Positions 49,010-55,493 of a stretch of 64,000 nucleotides of DNA are shown here, piece after piece. Position 1 is the first letter of the stretch. Each line of letters starts with the position of its first letter. The notes under the pieces were generated by a model, which saw only the letters and a program-made list of their open reading frames with translations, searched no databases and had not been told where the DNA came from. The position numbers and the translations under genes are program-made. The stretch lies in NCBI RefSeq assembly GCF_023555005.1, contig NZ_JAMJPJ010000001.1, positions 124,001 through 188,000 on the forward strand, read 5' to 3'. Source of the DNA: Halomonas llamarensis. Lineage in GTDB: Bacteria; Pseudomonadota; Gammaproteobacteria; Pseudomonadales; Halomonadaceae.

Positions 49010-49678
49010 ATTTTTTGTGTACTTTCCAGCAATATTTGTGCCGATATTTGGATAGCTTTCTTTAATCATAATTCTGATTTTTTCTCGTATCATTTTTTAA
49101 TGCGTTACTTAATTTTTTATAATTATTTGTTTTTAAAAGGGAAATTAATACTTGAAATATGAGGTGGTTAGGCTACATTGAAATGAGAAAAGATAAAAAT
49201 TGCGTAAAGTTTTCGAGAAAGGCATAAGATTTCTCCTGTTGTCTTTTCGCCTGACTAGGAGATCTTTTTTATAAGAAATCATTTTTCAGTCATATAAATA
49301 CAACTATGTAGAAATGTCTATTTTCTAAAGAGCATAAGTATTTACAACCTATGGGGCATGTTTCTCCCTTATGTTGCCATGGCTGTTGCAAACTCATTAC
49401 TGATCCAAAATCAAGTGCTGTTCACTACATCGGGGCGCGTTCAGGTTGTCGTTGGGAGTACGCATGATACCCCGTAACTAACGACCTTTCTCGGGCATAA
49501 CGGGAAACGGCCGTAATGGATCGAATTCAGGGGAAGTTCCCCATGACTATTCAATCAATGAATACAGTTTTAGTTTGATGTTGTTCTCTACACCCGTGGT
49601 CTCTTCCCGTTCGGAAGCGTCTTCGGATTCGTCAAACGCAGCTTATGCTGCTCACTAACGTATGGAGGAAAAACCTCA
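49010..49678 (+). other. AT-rich leader of the accessory island
   Basis: This gene-free stretch of 669 bp starts directly at the IS66 end and is visibly AT-rich up to about 49360, unlike anything else in the window, then returns to moderate GC. No ORF with a Shine-Dalgarno was found in it. A 13-bp palindrome GGGGAAGTTCCCC lies at 49530-49542. Just before the first island gene, GGAGG is followed by AAAAACCTC, so GAGG (49665-49668) could pair with CCTC (49674-49677) around the ribosome-binding site. The island promoter should be here, but no single promoter stands out. Confidence 0.6.
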
Positions 49679-50938
49679 ATGTCATCCTCAGACAAAAACC
49701 CTAACTCTCACAATCCTGCCGAAGAACTCAGCGCCGATGCCTCGAAGCTGACAAAAAACGCCAAAAGTTATCTGAAGCGGGCGGCTAAGTTGGGACAGGA
49801 CGTGGAGGCCCTGAAGGCCGGACATACACTCGAAGGCACCGCCACCATTCACTCCATAGAGGATTTCAAGGAGTTGATGAGCGATGGTTTGACCGATGAC
49901 CACCGCCAGTGCTTTTCCGGGCTCAGCAGTGGCGAGGCTCCGGCCGATGACGCTATGATCGATGCCCTGGCCGACTACGTCTACGGCACCAAGGATCTGT
50001 CACCAGAGGCCAAGAGCCACGCCGAAAAGCTGTTCCCGGTTACCGTCGCCGTAACGTCCGGCGAATCCGTCACCATTGAAAGCGACCAAGAATACGGCCC
50101 GTCCGGTCCACCTAAGCTCATCAACGCCGGGACTCTGACCTTCGACGGAGGCTCCATCACGGCGGTCACGACATCGCTGACCATCTCCGCCGACAAGCTA
50201 AAGATCGTCAAGTCCGGCACCAAATCCTACACCGTCGGCGTCCTGGGCAAGCAGGGCGCCGATGGTGATGATTGCCCTCCCAGCCCGGCTTACGACAAAC
50301 CCGCCCCCCGCGGCAAGGATGCTAGCGCGCCCAGCCCGGGAATCTGTACTGGCGCCGATAACGGCGGCACAGGCGATCCTGGCAAGCAGGGCCAAGGTGG
50401 TGACAAGGGCAAGGACGGCGAGGACGGCCATACCAATCTGCCAGCCAGCATCACCATTCGGTCCATGGATGCGACCTCGCCAAGCCCCTTCGTCATCTAT
50501 ACGCGCTCCGGCGGTGGCGGCGATGGCGGCAAGGGCGGCAAGGGCGGCCCCGGTCAGGACGGCGGCAAGGGCGGCAAAGGATGCGATTCCGGCTGCGAAG
50601 GGACCGACGGCGGCGATGGCGGCAAGGGCGGCAACGGCGGCAACGGTGGCAACGGCGGCCCGGGCGGTAACGGCGTCAGCGGAACACAAATCTCGGTCAC
50701 TTTCCCGCGAGCCCAGCAGTCGCTGCTGCAGACGATCACCGACACCGCCAAGCCCGGCGAGGGCGGTGAGCGCGGAGCGAGTGGCAAGGCTGGCGTCGGC
50801 GGCAAGGGCGGCGAGGGCGGCAAGCACAAAACCAACGGTCAGCACGGCCAAAGCGGCGACCACGGCGATCACGGCACACCCGGCACCTCGGGCACCAAGA
50901 CCGGTGCCGCTGGCAATATCAACGTCAGCTATATCTGA
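49679..50938 (+). CDS. island gene 1: collagen-like / GGX glycine-rich repeat protein
   Basis: 419 residues, no recognised full-length family, no signal peptide. Residues 1-115 are polar and probably helical. Residues about 116-190 are beta-rich with regular hydrophobic spacing (VTVAVTSGESVTIES, INAGTLTFDGGSI). From about 196 three glycine-rich blocks follow: a G-X-Y collagen-like block (GDPGKQGQGGDKGKDGEDG), a GGX block near 278-334 (GGKGGNGGNGGNGGPGGNG), and a third from about 358. They are separated by strand pairs (ITIRSMDATSPSPFVIYT; ISVTFPRAQQSLLQTITDTA). A GGAGG site lies 10 bp before the ATG. It heads a four-gene operon and resembles the second gene in layout. A surface fibre, adhesin or matrix-like role is a guess. 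Confidence 0.8.
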   Translation: MSSSDKNPNSHNPAEELSADASKLTKNAKSYLKRAAKLGQDVEALKAGHTLEGTATIHSIEDFKELMSDGLTDDHRQCFSGLSSGEAPADDAMIDALADYVYGTKDLSPEAKSHAEKLFPVTVAVTSGESVTIESDQEYGPSGPPKLINAGTLTFDGGSITAVTTSLTISADKLKIVKSGTKSYTVGVLGKQGADGDDCPPSPAYDKPAPRGKDASAPSPGICTGADNGGTGDPGKQGQGGDKGKDGEDGHTNLPASITIRSMDATSPSPFVIYTRSGGGGDGGKGGKGGPGQDGGKGGKGCDSGCEGTDGGDGGKGGNGGNGGNGGPGGNGVSGTQISVTFPRAQQSLLQTITDTAKPGEGGERGASGKAGVGGKGGEGGKHKTNGQHGQSGDHGDHGTPGTSGTKTGAAGNINVSYI

Positions 50939-51025
50939 CCCGTCCACGGCGCGCACTGGCCCCACGGCCGTCCCTTAGGGCTAGTGCGCCCCTGGTACCG
51001 TGACGACCTCATACGGAGTGTCTTT

Positions 51026-52276
51026 ATGGAAGAGATATCCTTCGATTGGACCGCCGACGATTTCGTTTGGCCCTATGGAACCTACCTGACTCAGATTCCG
51101 ACGCTGGAGGCCGCTCGCCGCGCCCTCGGCCCCGTATCCCAAACAGTCCGTCAGGCACGCAGTCGCCTCTATTGGCGAGACGGCGAGATCCGCAATCGCG
51201 GACGGCTGCGGCTTGGCATGCATGACCGCGGCGAGGAATACGTCTTCGCCAACGGCAACCTCCACGGCGATGACCGCCACGGACAAAGCGTCCACCTGCC
51301 GTTGCACGTCAAGGTTTTGCGCTTAAAGACTCTGCGACTCGGCCCAGGCGAGGTCTATGACATTACGTCTTCGCACACCTATTGGCCCAGGCTACATTAC
51401 CGCGAGGAGCTTTACGTCTACATGCATGTCGACCGACTGGTTGTCGCACCGGGGGCGGTGCTTCAGGTGCGTGGCAACGTCCTAGTCCTGACCTGTGACG
51501 AAGCGGTCGCCGACGCACCGGCTTCTTTCCCCGAAGCCTCGCTGCTGGACGTGCGCATCCTCGGCACCGACCACCCGGCCTTTTCCCAATTTCGCCGGGC
51601 GCCGGCTGAACCTGGCCGTGTCGGCCAAAACGGTGACCCTGGCCGATCCGTCGCCCCACCCCGCCCCCGACCCTCGATCTTCGGGCCCATACACCCCCCT
51701 AGCCCGACCAACGAGGCCGCGACCGATGGTGGCGATGGTGCCGCTGGAGCTGACGGTACCCACGGCCAGAATGGAGGCATGTGCATGCTCGCTGCCATCC
51801 ACCTGGGCAAACTAACGGGCTTCCCCCCCGGCGGCCTATGCATCTTCGGCCAGGCCGGGGCCGGGCGACCCGGCGCCTCGGGCGGCGACGGTGGGGCCGG
51901 AGGCAACGGTGGGTCCGCGCCCCAAGCTCCCGGACGTGGTGGCCATGGAGGGGACGGCGGAACCGGCGGACATGGCGGCAATGGCGGCCTAAGCGGCCAC
52001 ATCTTCGTCGAGGTTCCCACCGACGCCACCGCCGCTGTCACGACTATTGCCCAGGACAGCCTAGGCGGAGCACCCGGCTACGGCGGCCAGGGCGGCCATC
52101 CCGGGGGCGGTGGTCACCGCCTCCTACTCGACGGCACAACGTCCGCCGATCTCGAACCGGCCTCTGATGGCCCGCCTGGACATCGAGGTCTGGATGGCCG
52201 CCCGGGGCGCGGCCGGAAAGGGCCCCGCATTCATATCCTGACACCGGCCGAAAAGCCGGTCCACCAAATCAGCTGA
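51026..52276 (+). CDS. island gene 2: glycine-rich repeat protein, probable paralogue of gene 1
   Basis: 416 residues from ATG 51026 (CGGAG 7 bp upstream; an in-frame GTG at 50984 is less likely). The first 200 residues are beta-rich and aromatic, with solenoid-like pairs (LHVKVLRLKTLRLGPGEVY, VDRLVVAPGAVLQVRGNVLV). A Pro-rich linker near 200-230 leads into glycine-rich blocks near 231-250, 275-322 (GASGGDGGAGGNGG, GGHGGDGGTGGHGGNGG) and 347-400. The strand spacers IHLGKLTGFPPGGLCIF and IFVEVPTDATAAVTTIAQDS correspond in place and pattern to those of gene 1. No signal peptide or membrane segment. It lies 87 bp after gene 1 and 39 bp before gene 3. Function unknown; likely assembled with gene 1. 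Confidence 0.78.
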   Translation: MEEISFDWTADDFVWPYGTYLTQIPTLEAARRALGPVSQTVRQARSRLYWRDGEIRNRGRLRLGMHDRGEEYVFANGNLHGDDRHGQSVHLPLHVKVLRLKTLRLGPGEVYDITSSHTYWPRLHYREELYVYMHVDRLVVAPGAVLQVRGNVLVLTCDEAVADAPASFPEASLLDVRILGTDHPAFSQFRRAPAEPGRVGQNGDPGRSVAPPRPRPSIFGPIHPPSPTNEAATDGGDGAAGADGTHGQNGGMCMLAAIHLGKLTGFPPGGLCIFGQAGAGRPGASGGDGGAGGNGGSAPQAPGRGGHGGDGGTGGHGGNGGLSGHIFVEVPTDATAAVTTIAQDSLGGAPGYGGQGGHPGGGGHRLLLDGTTSADLEPASDGPPGHRGLDGRPGRGRKGPRIHILTPAEKPVHQIS

Positions 52277-52315
52277 GCGGCTGCCCGTCAGCTTCCTCAC
52301 ATAGGAGACAAAATC

Positions 52316-53827
52316 GTGGCACCTTCCCTACCTCAGGTCATACGCAACTTCTACACCTTCCAGACTGACGTGCCGCTGAAGGACGGCTCTTCCGGTTCTA
52401 CTTTCGGCCGCTCTATCACCCAATACGAGATCCGTCGTCGGCGCGATGTGCAAAATTTGGGTTCGTCGCACAGCTATACAGTGATGATGACCCAGCGCAT
52501 CATTATCCCAAGCACCCTGGGCTATCGGCCGGGGCCAACGTCGTCGAGCGCCTATGACAACTACCCTGCTATCCTGGTTAACGAACTGGACATCACGGCT
52601 AACAACAACGCCAAGATCGTCTTGCAGAACATGTTCCCGAAGACCCTGAACTCCCAGGTCTCGACCTCGCGCAGCTCGGACAGTTCTAGCCAGACGGGGA
52701 TGACGCAGCAGAACACCTCGGGCTCATCGGACACTAACGTTAACACCTTCGGCGTCGGCATCTCCGCGGGGATCTTCGGTGAACTGCCAGTGGTCAATCT
52801 GAGCACCAACTATTCCCACTCCTGGGAACACAGCCACTCGCATTCCTCCAGCGAAGGTCATTCCCAGGGCGACTCTCACAGCACCGGTGCCGCTGCGAGC
52901 ATGAGTATCAAGGACTGGAGTTCCTACGGCTACCTGAACAACGAGGCCATCGCACCGTCTTGGGTCTGGGGGCAGAGCTACCCTTGGGACGTCATCCAGT
53001 ACAACCAGTCCTCCAACGGCACCGACATTGATCTGCCGAAGTTCGTGTCTGACCGGATGCTTAGTGGCAGCCTGGTCCTGCCGCCCAGCCAGCTGTCACT
53101 CTTTGGCCTGGATTTCACTATGACGGCCGGCTGGATCATCGACTTCCCCGAAGGGGTCAGCGAGGACGAAACCGTCACCATCTCCCATACCACCAGCAGC
53201 TACTCTGCCAGCCATCAGAAAAATGGGGGCGCCCTGGTCGCAACGCTGCAAAATGGCCAGGAAGCGAACGTCAGCACCTATAGCTCAGATGCCATTGATC
53301 TCAGCCGTTACGCCCTGACGCCGATTGCCGGGCCGGGTAGTGACAATGGTGCCGCGATCGGCTTCACCGCCCATTCCTTCACCTACCCACCGACCGCGCC
53401 GAAGACGCCGTTCAAGATCGTCTCGCCAGCCGGCAACCTTCAGGTCACGGGCACCGGCTTCGACGACATCATGACCACCAGCTTCAAGGAAAAGCCGAAG
53501 CTGACCATCACTTTCAAGATCGCCGACACCGACAATCCCTACGCCCTGCTGCTGATGCACTGGATCGGCCAGAAAAGTGGCGCGTGCGAACTGCACTGGA
53601 CCGTCAACGGAACTTGGAGCGGCGCCATCCTGGTCAATGAAGCCGAAGGCACTGGCGGTCAGAACAATGTCTCCACCATCGACCTGCGGAACCTTGAGTT
53701 CACCTCCATCAACTTCCACGACTACCTGGTCGTCGGCACCAACACGGTGGAGATCGACATCATTAAGGTCGACGCCTCCGCTCCGACCAGCTACACGCTG
53801 TTCGCTACCGCCATCGGCGAGGTCTGA
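52316..53827 (+). CDS. island gene 3: Ser/Thr/His-rich protein, possible beta-pore-former with lectin-like C-terminus
   Basis: 503 residues from a GTG with AGGAG 8 bp upstream. Residues 1-110 include RRRRDVQNLGSSHSYTVMMTQ. Residues about 112-195 form a Ser/Thr/Gln-rich stretch with a hydrophobic Gly-rich turn in the middle (FGVGISAGIFGELPVVNLS, about 145-163) and a run of six His spaced by Ser/Glu (166-190). Residues 200-360 are beta-rich. From about 366 a beta-sandwich-like part ends in the Gly-Thr-Asn-x-Val-x-Ile pattern (HDYLVVGTNTVEIDI) common in galactose-binding jelly rolls. Amphipathic Ser/Thr strands flanking a turn resemble insertion hairpins of aerolysin-like toxins. That is inference from pattern; no family match is claimed. 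One cysteine only, no signal peptide. Confidence 0.8.
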   Translation: MAPSLPQVIRNFYTFQTDVPLKDGSSGSTFGRSITQYEIRRRRDVQNLGSSHSYTVMMTQRIIIPSTLGYRPGPTSSSAYDNYPAILVNELDITANNNAKIVLQNMFPKTLNSQVSTSRSSDSSSQTGMTQQNTSGSSDTNVNTFGVGISAGIFGELPVVNLSTNYSHSWEHSHSHSSSEGHSQGDSHSTGAAASMSIKDWSSYGYLNNEAIAPSWVWGQSYPWDVIQYNQSSNGTDIDLPKFVSDRMLSGSLVLPPSQLSLFGLDFTMTAGWIIDFPEGVSEDETVTISHTTSSYSASHQKNGGALVATLQNGQEANVSTYSSDAIDLSRYALTPIAGPGSDNGAAIGFTAHSFTYPPTAPKTPFKIVSPAGNLQVTGTGFDDIMTTSFKEKPKLTITFKIADTDNPYALLLMHWIGQKSGACELHWTVNGTWSGAILVNEAEGTGGQNNVSTIDLRNLEFTSINFHDYLVVGTNTVEIDIIKVDASAPTSYTLFATAIGEV

Positions 53828-53854
53828 CGGTATCGCTAGCCACGGGAGACGCAG

Positions 53855-54817
53855 ATGGGGAAATACGTCAACAGCAACAAGCCCTTGTCGAAAAGGGTCA
53901 AGCGCGTCGGCCTCAAGCGCTCGCGTGCGAAACAGGATCGGAGCGCCCAACAGCTCGGCAGAAAGCTGCTCAAGTTCAAGGACACGGGAGCCAAGGTTCC
54001 GGCCCTCAAAGCAAAACGCGGCCCGAATCTTCGGGTCGCTGAGCGCCTAATCAAAACCAAGGCAGGCAAAAAAAAGGGGGGCTTAGCGCTTTCATCAGAG
54101 ACCAAGAGCACCTTCGATACCCGCTTCCGCGAGGCCTGGAAAGGCATGGACGAAGCCTTTTCCACTGCCTTTACGCGGAATCTAGTTGAGGGAATCGTCA
54201 AGGAGGCCCAAACCACCAAATTGACGACCGCCGACTTCAAGCATCTGGTAGAGCTAGTGGACATCGCCTCTACGGCCCGCATGCCGACAGAGTTCTCCGG
54301 CTATGCCACCAAAAGCGAAAAGATGCAGCACCCTACCGGCGCGGGAAAGGGGCTGTTTGCCAAGGGATACAAGAATCATGGCACCATGGACACCGCGCGC
54401 CGCAACTATGTCGACAAGGCGATGCAGGCCGAAGCCAAGGCCAGTAAGAAGATGACGGAAGTCATCACCTCTGGCGTCAAGGCCTCCATCGAATTCACTC
54501 TGAACGAGTTCACCGCGCCGATCACCGCGAAGAACGTATTCCGGTACGCCGAACGTCCCAACCTATCGAAAAAGAAATTCACCGACACGGACCACCGCCA
54601 GCTTGCCGAGCGAGAACGCATGAAGAACATCTACGTGAAGCTAGGAGGAACACTGCGTCCCCAGAAAGGGAAAGAAACAGCCGCTGCAAGCCTAACCCGG
54701 GAATGGAAACACGACCGCTCCCCGTTCTCTCTAACGGGGGACATTCAGCGGGAGCCTCCCAGCCCCCGTCGGCAGCCGCAGCTATCAAAGAGCATTTTCG
54801 ATACTTACAAGGTCTAG
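53855..54817 (+). CDS. island gene 4: very basic helical protein of unknown function
   Basis: 320 residues, start ATG 53855 with GGGAG upstream, 27 bp after gene 3. The N-terminal 70 residues are extremely Lys/Arg-rich (SKRVKRVGLKRSRAKQD, KAGKKKGG). The middle is helical and mixed-charge (DTRFREAWKGMDEAFSTAFTRNLVEGIVKEA; SKKMTEVITSGVKASIEFTLNEF), and a Pro/Arg-rich tail ends in KSIFDTYKV. No catalytic motif, membrane segment or known fold is evident. The basic start would suit binding to nucleic acid, acidic polymers or membranes. As last gene of the operon it might be an effector, assembly factor or immunity-type partner; none of these is supported by a motif. Confidence 0.75.
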   Translation: MGKYVNSNKPLSKRVKRVGLKRSRAKQDRSAQQLGRKLLKFKDTGAKVPALKAKRGPNLRVAERLIKTKAGKKKGGLALSSETKSTFDTRFREAWKGMDEAFSTAFTRNLVEGIVKEAQTTKLTTADFKHLVELVDIASTARMPTEFSGYATKSEKMQHPTGAGKGLFAKGYKNHGTMDTARRNYVDKAMQAEAKASKKMTEVITSGVKASIEFTLNEFTAPITAKNVFRYAERPNLSKKKFTDTDHRQLAERERMKNIYVKLGGTLRPQKGKETAAASLTREWKHDRSPFSLTGDIQREPPSPRRQPQLSKSIFDTYKV

Positions 54818-54838
54818 GGCAATTCACAAGGTAGGAGG

Positions 54839-54871
54839 AATCACCAGCGTCCGCCACACTCGGCGCTGGAC
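54839..54871 (+). pseudogene. possible scrap of an IS3-type transposase
   Basis: One frame just after gene 4 reads NHQRPPHSALD, close to the C-terminal YNxxRPHSALG signature of IS3/IS481 integrase-core transposases, with one extra Pro. The frame runs on to a stop at 54983-54985 without further resemblance. If real, it marks the right edge of the island. The match is short. Confidence 0.3.
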
Positions 54872-55039
54872 ATCGCCAGCTTCAAACACTGGCTGATGCC
54901 GTTCGTTGTACCAGAACCATATCATTTTCCCGCAGCTTTATCGGATGACTGCGCATCCACGTCACCGTCAGGCGGGCAGAAATGAACTCGACAAGATAAG
55001 TGTGTTCCAATCGGCTAACACTACTCTTTGGAGGCTTAC

Positions 55040-55393
55040 ATGCCAGACCCAAACCACAATCAACGCAACGCCGCTTGGCAGGCTGCCCATCAGTGGCGGG
55101 CTAGGGCAGCGCAAACGCGCCCTGACGGCTTAATGGGCACCATCAAGTTGTTTTTTACTTGGCTGGCGTTTGGCGTGCTAATGATCGTCGGCGTTGTCTT
55201 AGGGCTTTTATTTTTGCTGGTGGGCTGGGCTATGATGCCGTTTGTGCGCCACAAAATGAAAAAGCGCATGGAGGCGATGCGGGCTAACCAAGCGCAGGAT
55301 GTCGGCGGCGGTCACGCTCACCAACAGTCGCGCCATCGGCAGGATGTGCTAGAGGGTCACTACGAGGTCAAAGACAAAGACCGACGCGGCTAA
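55040..55393 (+). CDS. small membrane protein of unknown function
   Basis: 117 residues from ATG 55040, with GGAGG 5 bp upstream. A polar N-terminus is followed by one long or two close hydrophobic helices (IKLFFTWLAFGVLMIVGVVLGLLFLLVGWAMMPFV), then a basic stretch (RHKMKKRMEAMRANQ) and a His/Gln-rich polar tail. Codon use and context look like the chromosome rather than the island. Possibly a conserved inner-membrane protein of this lineage; no family recognised. Confidence 0.72.
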   Translation: MPDPNHNQRNAAWQAAHQWRARAAQTRPDGLMGTIKLFFTWLAFGVLMIVGVVLGLLFLLVGWAMMPFVRHKMKKRMEAMRANQAQDVGGGHAHQQSRHRQDVLEGHYEVKDKDRRG

Positions 55394-55493
55394 AATAAAG
55401 TAGCGCTACGCTGGCGGAAATACCCACGCAAAGGCAGCGGCCAAGGTTGCCAATCGGCACCGGCAAAAACATGGCGCGAATCTGCCCGATCAT

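Noticed and set aside
49379..49395. IS26-type terminal repeat (GGCTGTTGCAAA)
   Set aside because: It resembles the IS6-family end GGCACTGTTGCAAA but lacks two bases, and neither a second end nor a transposase is present nearby.
50520..50680. CRISPR-like or satellite array
   Set aside because: The short repeated units are in-frame glycine codons of a gene; there are no unique spacers. No CRISPR array was seen anywhere in the window.
50198..50965. 255-codon Ala/Val-rich hydrophobic frame opposite island gene 1
   Set aside because: The glycine repeats (GGC/GGT) produce Ala/Pro codons on the other strand, which mimic a membrane protein. It has no start signal, and the forward gene has good ones.
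49679..54817. prophage tail-fibre region
   Set aside because: Glycine-rich proteins suggested phage fibres, but no capsid, terminase, tail, integrase or lysis genes are present on either side.
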